A stretch of 64,000 nt of DNA from assembly GCA_037440925.1 (NCBI GenBank), contig JBBITF010000005.1:21366-85365 (forward strand), written 5' to 3'. The DNA comes from JAABUE01 sp037440925 (GTDB taxonomy: Bacteria; Chloroflexota; Anaerolineae; Anaerolineales; Villigracilaceae). Below the pieces are notes generated by a model. The model was not told where the DNA came from. It was given only the letters and a program-made list of their open reading frames with translations, and did not search any database. The translations under genes were made by a program, and so were the position numbers. Shown here piece after piece: positions 16,638 through 24,206 of the stretch (its first letter is position 1; the number at the start of each line of letters is the position of its first letter).

Positions 16638-17888
16638 ATGAATAACAAACGTCTCCTCTCCATCTTCCTCGTCGTCTTCGTTGACCTGCTCGGCTTCAGC
16701 CTCATCCTCCCGCTGCTGCCCTACTACGCCGAAGAATACGGCGCCACGCCGTTCGTCACCGGCCTGCTGGTGGCCTCCTACGCCGCCGCCTCGTTCATCG
16801 GCGCGCCCATCTTCGGCCGCCTCTCCGACCGTTACGGCCGCCGACCGATTTTGATGCTCAGCGTTTTCGGCACGCTGCTGGGCTTCCTGCTGCTCGGCTT
16901 TGCCGCGCCCCTCGGCGGGGCGCTGGCGCGCGCCGTGGCCCCCTCCGCCGCCTCGACCTTCGTGCTGGGCGTGCTGTTCTTCGCCCGCATCCTGGACGGA
17001 TTGACGGCGGGCAACATCACCGTCGCCCAGGCCTACATCTCCGACGTGACCGACGAAAAGAACCGCGCCAGGGGGCTCGGCCTCATCGGCGCGGCGTTCG
17101 GCCTCGGCTTCATCATCGGGCCGGCCCTGGGCGGGCTGCTCAGCAAAGCAGGCTACAGCGTCCCGGCCTTCGCCGCCGCCGGCGTGGCGACCCTCAACCT
17201 GCTGGCCATCGCCTTCTTCCTGCCCGAATCGCTCACCCTGGCGCGGCGGGCAGAGATGGCTCAGGTCCAGCGTCCACCGTTCACCCTGGCAGCGCTGCTG
17301 CAGGCCCTGCGCCGTCCCGTCGTCGGACCGCTGCTCCACCTGCGCTTCTTCTACGGCCTGGCTTTCGCCCTCTTCCAGAGCATCTTCCCGCTCTACGCCC
17401 AGGCCATCGGCCTGACCTCCGACCGCACCGGCTACGTCCTGGCCTACGTCGGCCTCCTGTCAATCATCGTCCAGGGCGGTCTGATCGGCGCGCTGACCAA
17501 ACGCTTCCGCGAGAACAGCCTCATTATCACCGGCTTGTGGGTGATGGGCTTCTCCTTCATCGGCTGGGCGCTCACCCGCGACCTGTGGGCGCTGCTCATC
17601 GTCCTCCTGCCGCTGGCAGTTTCGGGCGGCGTGCTGAACACCGTCATCCAATCGGCGCTGACCAAATCGGTCGCCCGCGACGAACTGGGCGGCACGCTCG
17701 GCCTGGCCGGCGCGCTCGAATCGATCACCCGCGTCATCGCCCCAGCCATCGGCGGCTTCCTGCTCGGCACGCTGGGCGTCTGGGCGCCGGGCGTCTTTTC
17801 GGCGCTGATGCTGCTCTGGTCGGTCTGGTTCGCCTATCGGCGGATCATCCTGGTCAAGACCGCCCTCCCGGAGGCGACCCATGCCTGA
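16638..17888 (+). CDS. MFS transporter, DHA1/tetracycline-exporter-like
   Basis: 416 residues with about 12 hydrophobic segments. The loop 2-3 MFS motif is textbook (GRLSDRYGRRPIL, about 56-68), TM1 carries VDLLGFSLILPLLPYYA as in TetA-like drug/H+ antiporters, and TM5 has GLIGAAFGLGFIIGPALGG (motif C). Substrate unknown; TetA-like similarity does not prove tetracycline export. AAGGAATAATT precedes the ATG. Third codon positions are visibly richer in G and C than in the neighbouring carotenoid genes, and together with the next gene it is enclosed by AATTCGTG repeats, which suggests acquisition as a unit. It overlaps the hydrolase gene by 8 bases. Confidence 0.9.
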   Translation: MNNKRLLSIFLVVFVDLLGFSLILPLLPYYAEEYGATPFVTGLLVASYAAASFIGAPIFGRLSDRYGRRPILMLSVFGTLLGFLLLGFAAPLGGALARAVAPSAASTFVLGVLFFARILDGLTAGNITVAQAYISDVTDEKNRARGLGLIGAAFGLGFIIGPALGGLLSKAGYSVPAFAAAGVATLNLLAIAFFLPESLTLARRAEMAQVQRPPFTLAALLQALRRPVVGPLLHLRFFYGLAFALFQSIFPLYAQAIGLTSDRTGYVLAYVGLLSIIVQGGLIGALTKRFRENSLIITGLWVMGFSFIGWALTRDLWALLIVLLPLAVSGGVLNTVIQSALTKSVARDELGGTLGLAGALESITRVIAPAIGGFLLGTLGVWAPGVFSALMLLWSVWFAYRRIILVKTALPEATHA

Positions 17889-18618
17889 GAGACGGCTGCG
17901 CTTCGTCTTCTGGGCCCTCGGCCTGCTGGCCGTTTTGACGGGCGGATTCGTCCTCTGGGGCGCGACCCCCGCCCGCCCGATGCCCGAAGCGTTTGACCTC
18001 GTCCCCGGCCTGGCGGACGTGGCCCCGTCCGAACGCTGGCTGACCTTCACCCCCGATGGCGGCCCGCCGACCGTCGGCCTGATTCTCTACCCCGGCGGCC
18101 GCGTCGACTTCCGCGCCTACGCCCCCACCGCCCAGGCCATTGCCGATCAGGGCTATCTGGTCGTCCTGGTGCGGATGCCGCTCAACCTGGCCGTCTTCGA
18201 CCCGGACGTTGCCGCGCAGGTCATCGCCGCCTATCCGCAGATCGAACGCTGGGCGGTAGGCGGTCACTCCCTGGGCGGGGCGATGGCGGCCCATTTTGTG
18301 GCCACCCACCCCGGGTCGGCGGACGGACTCGTCCTGTGGGCGGCCTACCCCGCTTCGTCGGATGACCTGAGTCAATCAGGCGTGCGCGTCGTCTCGATCT
18401 CGGCCTCCCTTGATGGCCTGGCCACCCCCGACAAAATCGCCGCTTCCGTCCCGCTCCTGCCGCCCGACACCGTCTGGGTGACCATCGAAGGCGGCAATCA
18501 CGCCCAATTTGGCTGGTACGGCGAACAATCGGGCGATTCCCCCGCTGCCATCACGCGTGAAGCCCAGCAGGCGCAAATCGTGGACGCCACCGTCGCCCTA
18601 CTGGAAAGCCTGAAATAA
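17881..18618 (+). CDS. Alpha/beta hydrolase with N-terminal membrane anchor
   Basis: 245 residues. An N-terminal hydrophobic segment (LRFVFWALGLLAVLTGGFVLWGA, about 5-27) probably anchors it outside the membrane. The nucleophile elbow GGHSLGGAMA is near 121-130, the acid is probably Asp in SASLDGLATP (about 178-187) and the catalytic His lies in EGGNHAQFGWYG (about 201-212). It resembles the Abhydrolase_5/dienelactone hydrolase group; substrate unknown. It overlaps the MFS gene by 8 bases and shares its high GC at third codon positions, so an operon is likely. The AATTCGTG repeat array begins right after the stop. Confidence 0.87.
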   Translation: MPERRLRFVFWALGLLAVLTGGFVLWGATPARPMPEAFDLVPGLADVAPSERWLTFTPDGGPPTVGLILYPGGRVDFRAYAPTAQAIADQGYLVVLVRMPLNLAVFDPDVAAQVIAAYPQIERWAVGGHSLGGAMAAHFVATHPGSADGLVLWAAYPASSDDLSQSGVRVVSISASLDGLATPDKIAASVPLLPPDTVWVTIEGGNHAQFGWYGEQSGDSPAAITREAQQAQIVDATVALLESLK

Positions 18619-18880
18619 TTCGCCTTATTCGTGCCATTCGATGCTAAAACCAACATCGGCGTAATTCGTGCCATTTGATGCTAAAAACATTAGACAATTC
18701 GCGTAATTCGTGTAATTCGATGCCAAAAAACCAAATTCGCGTAATTCGTGCCATTTGATGCTAAAAACATTAGACAATTCGCGTAATTCGTGTAATTCGA
18801 TGCCAAAAAACCAAATTCGCCTCATTCGTGCCATTCGATGCTAAAAACAAAATTCGTGCCATTCGATGCCAAAAAACAGG
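18619..18880. repeat. AATTCGTG repeat array including a perfect 80-bp tandem duplication
   Basis: Positions 18661-18740 and 18741-18820 are identical over 80 bases. Each unit contains sub-repeats of the form GTAATTCGTGCCATTTGATG followed by CTAAAAACAT or CCAAAAAACC. Partial units flank both sides. A minus-strand open frame here only mirrors the repeat and is not a gene. Confidence 0.95.
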
Positions 18881-18887
18881 AGATACC

Positions 18888-19259
18888 ATGAGCAACCGCA
18901 CCTTCTTCACCTCTCTCTCTGACTTCCCCTCCAGCGGCAAAGCCGTCTTCAAAGTCGGTGACCTGCCGGTGCTGGCCGTCAAATCTGGCGAGGCCTTCTA
19001 CGCCATCGCCAACAAATGCCCCCATCTCGGCCTGCCGCTGGCCGGCGGCAAAGTGGACGGCGAGACCATCGCCTGTCCCTTCCACGGCAGCAAATTCGAC
19101 CTGAAAACCGGCCAAAACCTGGACTGGGTGACCGGCTTCGTCGGCATGCGCATCCCCGAATGGTCGCGTCGCCTGCTGGAGATGGGCAAACAACCCGCCC
19201 CCGTGCAGGTCTATTCGCTGGTGATTGAAGAGGGGAAACTGTATGTTGAGACCGCGTAG
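18888..19259 (+). CDS. Rieske-type [2Fe-2S] ferredoxin
   Basis: About 123 residues. Cluster ligands are clear: CPHLGLPLAGG and, 17 residues on, CPFHGSKFDL, giving Cys-X-His...Cys-X2-His. Lacking the disulfide cysteines of bc1-type Rieske proteins, it belongs to the ferredoxin/NirD-like class, usually an electron carrier for oxygenases or reductases. The start is the ATG at 18888 behind AGGAG; an upstream in-frame start lies in repeat sequence. Between Pro/Trp residues near 95-105 (IPEWSRRLLEMGKQP) there is a small insertion before the final strand. The TAG stop is formed by a palindromic repeat. Confidence 0.9.
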   Translation: MSNRTFFTSLSDFPSSGKAVFKVGDLPVLAVKSGEAFYAIANKCPHLGLPLAGGKVDGETIACPFHGSKFDLKTGQNLDWVTGFVGMRIPEWSRRLLEMGKQPAPVQVYSLVIEEGKLYVETA

Positions 19260-19283
19260 GACAACTGCTTGCAGTTGTCCTAC
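19256..19283. repeat. Perfect palindrome at the 3' end of the Rieske gene
   Basis: GTAGGACAACTGC / GCAGTTGTCCTAC, a 13-bp stem with a 2-base loop. The TAG of GTAGG is the stop codon of the Rieske gene. It may also work as a terminator, although no T tract follows. Confidence 0.75.
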
Positions 19284-19383
19284 GAAATGTGTCGTACCGA
19301 CGGGCTGAAGCCTATGGGTGAGGAGCGCAGCGCAGAAGCGGAGCCATCTTTATTGCAATGAACTCGAACATCCCCGGATTCGA

Positions 19384-20211
19384 TTAGGGGTTGATTCTGA
19401 CGTCAGCGCTCATACCCCAGCGGAGGGCAGGTGGCTGTTCCTGCAAGCGAATCTTGACGCGAAAGACAACATCGCCGCCAATGGTCTCGGAAATGGGTGA
19501 AATAGCGGTCACCTGGCCGGGAAATTCCTTATCGAGCGCTTCCACATAAACCAGAGCGGGTTGACCAATCGCTACGGCGGCAACGTTGAGCTCGCTCAGG
19601 TCAGTGGTCTCGACTTGCAAGGTCGTCAGATCGGCCAGGACGACGGCCGTCTGAGCGGGCCGCACATACTCGCCCGGCTTTATGTCAATTGAGACAACCG
19701 TGCCGTTAAAGGGCGCAATCAGCGTGCCTTGCGCCAGCAAGGCTTTAGCGGTTTTGAGGGCGGCTGCCTTTGCGGCTGCCCTGGCATCGGCGCGTAGGAT
19801 TTGCTCGCGCGGACCGCTCAGGTAGACGATTCTGCCGGCCTCGTTGGTATATTTGCGGCGGTAACGCTGGAGAGTAGCCTCCAGTTCTGCGGCGCGCAGG
19901 TCGGCTTCGGCGGCAGCGACAGCAAACTGCAGTTCGGCGGTATCGAGCGTTGCCAGCGCCTGCCCGGCCTGGACCTGTTGTCCTTCCCGCACGAGGACTT
20001 CTTTGACCAGGCCAGAGATGACAAAGCCCAGTTGCGCCTCTTGAGCCGGGATGACCTCTGCCGAGGCTTTGACAGTTTTCACGGCAGCAGGTTCTGACGC
20101 AGCATTCGCCTCTAGGTTAATGGCGGGCAGGGGCGTAACGGCTGCTTGCGAGCCGCAGGCAGAGACCCAGAGCGCCAGCGCCAGGGCCATCGTCCACAAG
20201 TAACGCATCAT
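19384..20211 (-). CDS. Lipoprotein efflux adaptor (HlyD/RND-MFP family), copy 2
   Basis: 275 residues. A lipoprotein signal peptide ends in VSAC (Cys about 19). The mature part has a lipoyl half (VKEVLVREGQQVQAGQALATLD), a short alpha hairpin (about 80-140), a second lipoyl half (APFNGTVVSIDIKPGEYV) and a beta-barrel. It is a compact adaptor with a shorter hairpin than the MacA-like protein at 5.1-6.4 kb. It lies 1 base after its paralogue, with matching wording in the barrel (TDLSE, AIGQPA versus RIGQTA; LRWGMSA near both C-termini). No ATPase, RND pump or permease is beside the pair. Confidence 0.85.
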   Translation of the reverse strand: MMRYLWTMALALALWVSACGSQAAVTPLPAINLEANAASEPAAVKTVKASAEVIPAQEAQLGFVISGLVKEVLVREGQQVQAGQALATLDTAELQFAVAAAEADLRAAELEATLQRYRRKYTNEAGRIVYLSGPREQILRADARAAAKAAALKTAKALLAQGTLIAPFNGTVVSIDIKPGEYVRPAQTAVVLADLTTLQVETTDLSELNVAAVAIGQPALVYVEALDKEFPGQVTAISPISETIGGDVVFRVKIRLQEQPPALRWGMSADVRINP

Positions 20212-20212
20212 C

Positions 20213-21013
20213 TCACTGCTCCGTTCGGATTTCGACTTCAGCGCTCATACCCCAGCGCAAACCGGCAGGTTGTGTGTCGAATTCGATGGTCACCTGATAA
20301 GTCACGTCGCCGCCGACGGTTTCGGATTGGCGGGCGATATCTGTCACTTTGCCCTGCAAGGATTCCCCTAGCGCATCTATGAAGACGCTGGCTGTCTGAC
20401 CGATTCGCACGGCAGGAATGTCGCGCTCGCTCAGGTCGGTGGTTTCGATGCGCATGTGACTCAAGTCGGCTATCACGATGACGACCTGGCCGGGGTTGAC
20501 GACTTCGCCGGGAGCAATGTCTACGGAGACAACCGTGCCGGCGATGGGCGTATAGAGTGTGGCTTGTGCCAGGGTAGCGCGCGCCTGATCTGCCAGGGCT
20601 TTGGCGCGGTCTATGTCGGCTTGGGCTAAGTCCAGTTGGTCCTGCTTTGCGCCGGCGCGGACGAGGTAGGCCTTTTGGGCTTCGGCAGCGGCAACATTGG
20701 CTTCGGCCTCGGCCACACGCGCCTGGAGCAGGGTAGTATCCAGCGCAGCCAGCGCCTGCCCGGCGCTGACAGAATCGCCGCTTTCCACGTCCACGCTGAC
20801 GATTGCGCCCAAGAGCGGAAAACTCAACTCAACGAACTCCGCCGGCCGCACCTCGGCTGAAGCGGTGACGACGCCTGCGGTAACGGGATCAACCGTCCCT
20901 GAGTCCGAGGCGCCCGCCTCCAGCACAAGAGTAGGGATAGCGGTAGGCGTGTATTGTTGTGCGCAAGCAGTCAGCAGCAATATCAAGGTAAAGACAAGGG
21001 TTATTTTCTTCAT
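20213..21013 (-). CDS. Lipoprotein efflux adaptor (HlyD/RND-MFP family), copy 1
   Basis: 266 residues. The signal peptide MKKITLVFTLILLLTAC ends in a lipobox, so the mature protein is lipid-anchored outside the membrane. It has two lipoyl halves (GAIVSVDVESGDSVSAGQAL and TPIAGTVVSVDIAPGEVV) separated by a short alpha hairpin of Ala-rich repeats (about 110-145), then a beta-barrel. It is clearly a paralogue of the next gene and arose by tandem duplication. It is 24 bases downstream of the LysM gene, so the three may form one minus-strand transcript. The transporter partner is not in the window. Confidence 0.85.
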   Translation of the reverse strand: MKKITLVFTLILLLTACAQQYTPTAIPTLVLEAGASDSGTVDPVTAGVVTASAEVRPAEFVELSFPLLGAIVSVDVESGDSVSAGQALAALDTTLLQARVAEAEANVAAAEAQKAYLVRAGAKQDQLDLAQADIDRAKALADQARATLAQATLYTPIAGTVVSVDIAPGEVVNPGQVVIVIADLSHMRIETTDLSERDIPAVRIGQTASVFIDALGESLQGKVTDIARQSETVGGDVTYQVTIEFDTQPAGLRWGMSAEVEIRTEQ

Positions 21014-21037
21014 AGTTTCCTGATTCGAATCTCTTTG

Positions 21038-21895
21038 CTACTTTTTCCCCAAAAACTCACCGCTTTTTAGCCGGCTCGTCGGTTTGCGCTGTTGGAAGGC
21101 ATACCAGCCCAATCCCAAACCGCTCAACAACAACAGCCCCCCCAGCAAACCCAAGATGAACGAACCGCCTCCGGCGCTGTCTGTGGCTTGTGGTTCATTA
21201 GCGGTGTTAGCGGCTTTCAACTGCGCGCCAAAATCCAGGAAAGCGCGGTCGCCAGCCTTGATCGAGAACGTATTGGTCATGGACATCGTCGGGTTATAAG
21301 CATCTGGAACAGCCATGCTCACGGTGTATTCGCCTGGCGGCACATCGGTAAAACACACTTGCTGTGGCGCTTCGGTCAGCGGGTCTATAGCCGAGACAGT
21401 CACCTGCGTCTCAGAATAGGTGCCGGCTGAATTGCTCACACTCACCGCTCCCCCGGCAATCCCCCCCTCGGTCTCCTGGCGCAGCGCATCGCCATTGACA
21501 TCCTCATAGAGCAGCACGCAGATTTCGGTCGTGCCGGGAGGCGGCGTAGGCGTCACCGTTGGCGGAGCGGGCGTGGGTGAAGGTCCCGGCGTAGGAGAAT
21601 ACACTGCTGGTCCACCAATGCCCAACATCACTTCTTGTCCCTCTTGGATGAGGGTACAATCTCCCAGTTGTGGGTTCAAGGCCATCAATTGATCTTGGGA
21701 AATACCGTTCAAGAGCGAGATGCGCGTACAAGAATCGCCTGGCTGAACGATATAAATGATGCGCCCATCTGGGCCGGCCGTTGGCGTAGCATATTGCACT
21801 TGCCCAAAAGAGGAGGCTTGAGCCGGTAACATCACCCCAAAGAACAAGAGGAGGCACAGGAAAAGGAAAAGGGCAGACAATCTCTTCAGATTCAT
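21038..21895 (-). CDS. LysM-domain surface protein with SdrB-like domain and C-terminal membrane anchor
   Basis: 285 residues. It has a signal peptide (LFLFLCLLLFFGVMLPAQAS), one LysM domain (IVQPGDSCTRISLLNG, about 49-95) for peptidoglycan or glycan binding, a Pro/Thr-rich linker (about 100-122, SPTPGPSPTPAPP), a beta-sandwich resembling Cna-B/SdrB domains (LYEDVNGDALRQETEGGIAGG to about 215), and a final hydrophobic helix (FILGLLGGLLLLSGLGLGWYA) with a positive tail. The layout is that of a cell-wall-associated, membrane-anchored protein. Two adaptor lipoproteins follow closely. The gene starts at the ATG at 21895; upstream there is only repeat DNA. Confidence 0.87.
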   Translation of the reverse strand: MNLKRLSALFLFLCLLLFFGVMLPAQASSFGQVQYATPTAGPDGRIIYIVQPGDSCTRISLLNGISQDQLMALNPQLGDCTLIQEGQEVMLGIGGPAVYSPTPGPSPTPAPPTVTPTPPPGTTEICVLLYEDVNGDALRQETEGGIAGGAVSVSNSAGTYSETQVTVSAIDPLTEAPQQVCFTDVPPGEYTVSMAVPDAYNPTMSMTNTFSIKAGDRAFLDFGAQLKAANTANEPQATDSAGGGSFILGLLGGLLLLSGLGLGWYAFQQRKPTSRLKSGEFLGKK

Positions 21896-21950
21896 ACGCG
21901 CAGATTATATCAGGTTTCCCGTACCTGCCTTTCCGTTACAGACTCTAAAG

Positions 21951-22007
21951 GTGTGCATGCAAAGGTTGTCAAACCATCCGCAGATGACACAGATTCCCGC
22001 AGATTTT
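21951..22007 (+). repeat. CAGATT-type dispersed repeat
   Basis: GTGTGCATGCAAAGGTTGTCA followed by spaced CCGCAGAT, CAGATT and CGCAGATT units. A second copy with the same lead sequence (one mismatch) is at 63802-63865. Confidence 0.65.
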
Positions 22008-22157
22008 GTAACTGCCTACCTCTAACATCGGTTTGGTTTTTGGGTGAGAAAACCATCCACGAATAAACCACGAATGCTCGAATGACGGCGCTATTCGGGT
22101 ATTCGTGTAGTATTCGTGGACGGTTTGCGCTCAAATATAGGCAGGGTAGGCAGTTAC
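22008..22157. mobile_element. 150-bp MITE-like element, family A copy 1
   Basis: It begins with GTAACTGCCTACC and ends with GGTAGGCAGTTAC (perfect 13-bp terminal inverted repeats). Internal arms (CCATCCACGAATA ... TATTCGTGGACGG) let it fold into one long imperfect hairpin. An inverted copy of identical length is at 39293-39442, with only a handful of differences. No open reading frame. It ends 3 bases before the stop codon of the minus-strand dehydrogenase; no clear target duplication is visible for this copy. Confidence 0.88.
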
Positions 22158-22160
22158 AAT

Positions 22161-23174
22161 TTATCTTCCATATCGCTTCCGTATTTCTGGCAAGAAGTAC
22201 GCCTCGAAAAACTCATTCACGCCATAATCTGGCTGCCAGCCCCATTCTGCCCGCGCCAGCGAATCGTCCACGTCCTCCGGCCAGGAATCTACGATACCCT
22301 GGCGGCGGGGGTTTGGCTCAAAGCGCACTTGCGCGCCCGGAAACGCTTGCACCGCCCAATCGCGGAACTCCCCGGCCGTAATACTGAAAGCCGCCACGTT
22401 ATACACCGTATGCGAAAGGCGCTCACGCGGCGCATCCATCAACATCAACAGCGACTTGATGGCGTCTGGCATAGCCATGAAAGAAATCTTGGTATCTTCG
22501 CGCACAAAACAAGAATACGGCTTACCTTGTGCGGCTGCATGGAGCATCTCAGGCCCATAGTCGCTGGTCCCGCCGCTGGGAAGCGTAAAGGCGCTGATCA
22601 AACCAGGGAAACGCAGGGCGCGAAAGTCAAGCATGACCGGCGGAGTGGGATCGAGGTGACGCTGACCGTAATAACGGCTGTAATACACCCCCAATTTCTC
22701 ACAATATAACTTGTTACAGCCATACATGGTATGGGGTGTATTCCACTCGTCTTCTCGTACCCGCCCGGCTGCCTTCTTGGCCTCCAGGTTTGGGAAGCCA
22801 TATGCTGCAATCGAACTGGGAAACAAAAACTTGACTTCTTTTTTGTATTTCTCTGACCGATAGGCAGCCATCATCAACAATTGCATTGTCCCTTCCACGT
22901 TGATGCGGTGCGCCTCCTCGGTCGCCACCTCCGCTTTGAATGAAAGCGAAGCCGCCAGGTGAAAAATAACATCCAGGTCATAGTCATAAAAAATCTTGAC
23001 TTTGTTGACCAGGTCGCCTTGGATATGCTCTGCTGCCAATGTCCGAATGGAATCAGGCAGCGGCATGAGATCCGCAGTGACAATCCGACAGCCTCCCCGC
23101 TGCGCCAGCCCTTGCACCAAAGCCTGACCAATTTCCCCGCATGCGCCTGTTACCAAGATTTGTTGCTCACGCAT
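22161..23174 (-). CDS. L-threonine 3-dehydrogenase-like short-chain dehydrogenase (extended SDR)
   Basis: About 337 residues. The NAD motif TGACGEIGQALVQGL is at the N-terminus and the catalytic pair lies in MYGCNKLYCEK (YxxxK); an upstream SSIAAYG supplies the Ser. The pattern GGTSDYGPEMLHAAAQGK, the SFMAMPDAIKSLLMLM segment, and near the C-terminus RRQGIVDSWPEDVDDSLARAEWGW match the SDR-type threonine dehydrogenases rather than UDP-sugar epimerases. It would oxidise L-threonine to 2-amino-3-ketobutyrate. The start at 23174 follows GGAG; an extension to 23219 lacks one. No glycine C-acetyltransferase (kbl) partner is seen, so a related epimerase activity remains possible. Confidence 0.8.
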   Translation of the reverse strand: MREQQILVTGACGEIGQALVQGLAQRGGCRIVTADLMPLPDSIRTLAAEHIQGDLVNKVKIFYDYDLDVIFHLAASLSFKAEVATEEAHRINVEGTMQLLMMAAYRSEKYKKEVKFLFPSSIAAYGFPNLEAKKAAGRVREDEWNTPHTMYGCNKLYCEKLGVYYSRYYGQRHLDPTPPVMLDFRALRFPGLISAFTLPSGGTSDYGPEMLHAAAQGKPYSCFVREDTKISFMAMPDAIKSLLMLMDAPRERLSHTVYNVAAFSITAGEFRDWAVQAFPGAQVRFEPNPRRQGIVDSWPEDVDDSLARAEWGWQPDYGVNEFFEAYFLPEIRKRYGR

Positions 23175-23343
23175 ACTTTTCTCCTTTGTGCTAGAATGAA
23201 AAAAATCCGCATACGGCAAGGCCGCGCAGATCGTTTCCGCTGCGGCCTTTGCTCCATGCGGGCAATTCGACCAACCAGGGCAAACCCTCCATTGCTGTTT
23301 TATTGTACAACATCCTTGCCAGGATTTTTGTCACCAATTGCGC

Positions 23344-24132
23344 ATGACTTTTCCGCGTTTCCTCTTCACCTTTTTTCCCTTACTCTTGACAGCCTGTTCC
23401 GTCGCTGGGATGGGAGACGCGCCCACTGCCACGCCCGCCTCTGCCAGCCCCACCCCGCTTCAGACTCCGACCATTACCTGGTTCCCTGCAACGGCCACCT
23501 TCACCCCCCAGCCTGTTCCTACCTACCTTCCCACCCCACAACGCTTGGAGGGGCTGGGTGGAATCATTGCACGCGATGATTTCAGCGACGCCGGCCGCTG
23601 GAACACGGCCTACTCCGATCATGGAGCCGCCTCCATAAACAACAACCGCCTGACGTTATCTGTACAGCCTGGCTTCTACCTCGTCAGTTTGAACACAGAC
23701 ATCGTAGCCGGCGATTTCTATGCCGAGATAACCGCCCATCCCAAGTTATGCCGAGGAGAGGATGAGTACGGCCTGCTGGTGCGCGCCAACGCCGCCACCT
23801 ACTACCGCTTCTCGCTCACCTGCAATGGCATGGCCCATGCCGAGCGCGTCAGTGTCTCTGAGCGCCACACCTTGCAAGAGGCCGTCCCCAGCGGAGACGT
23901 TCCCCCCGGCGCGCCCGGCGAAGTGCGTCTGGGTGTATGGACTGCCGGCTCTGAACTGCGTTTCTTCCTCAACGGCCGTTACCAATTTGATGCTACCGAC
24001 TTCAACTTGACCTCTGGCACAATCGGCGTCTTTGTCCGCGCGGCAGGCGACACGCCGGTGACCGTCGCTTTCTCCGACCTGGTCGTCCGAGCGGTGCAAT
24101 ATACCCCTTCCGCTTCCACCCTCACCCCCTGA
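23344..24132 (+). CDS. Lipoprotein with laminin-G/DUF1080-like beta-sandwich
   Basis: About 262 residues from the ATG at 23344. The signal peptide MTFPRFLFTFFPLLLTAC ends in a lipobox, followed by a Thr/Pro-rich linker (about 25-60). The rest resembles concanavalin-like beta-sandwich domains: DDFSDAGRWNT start, YGLLVRANAATYYRFSLTC, LGVWTAGSELRFFLNGRY and IGVFVRAAGD, a pattern common in Chloroflexota surface proteins with a sugar-binding-like fold. No catalytic residues are apparent. No ribosome binding site is visible. Heptamer repeats begin right after its stop. Confidence 0.75.
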   Translation: MTFPRFLFTFFPLLLTACSVAGMGDAPTATPASASPTPLQTPTITWFPATATFTPQPVPTYLPTPQRLEGLGGIIARDDFSDAGRWNTAYSDHGAASINNNRLTLSVQPGFYLVSLNTDIVAGDFYAEITAHPKLCRGEDEYGLLVRANAATYYRFSLTCNGMAHAERVSVSERHTLQEAVPSGDVPPGAPGEVRLGVWTAGSELRFFLNGRYQFDATDFNLTSGTIGVFVRAAGDTPVTVAFSDLVVRAVQYTPSASTLTP

Positions 24133-24133
24133 C

Positions 24134-24194
24134 CTCGCCTCACGCCTCACGCCTCACGTTTTACGCCTCACGCCTCACGCCTCACGCCTTACGC
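24134..24194 (+). repeat. TCACGCC heptamer array
   Basis: About eight 7-base units (CTCACGC, CTCACGT, TTTACGC) of the same family as 2310-2440. It runs straight into the -10 box of the next gene. Confidence 0.85.
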
Positions 24195-24200
24195 TATAAT
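24195..24200 (+). promoter_or_regulatory. -10 box TATAAT, leaderless start for the DNA methyltransferase
   Basis: A perfect TATAAT ends 6 bases before the ATG at 24207, so the transcript would begin at or near the start codon. There is no recognisable -35 because the upstream DNA is a heptamer array. Confidence 0.6.
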
Positions 24201-24206
24201 TCCCCC

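Noticed and set aside
18625..18834. Minus-strand ORF with repeating FLASNGTN/FSIEWHE-type peptides
   Set aside because: It is only the AATTCGTG repeat array read in one frame; it has no ribosome binding site and repeats with the DNA units.
22008..22157. CRISPR-like or tRNA-derived element
   Set aside because: Only terminal inverted repeats and hairpin arms are present, no regularly spaced direct repeats and no cloverleaf.
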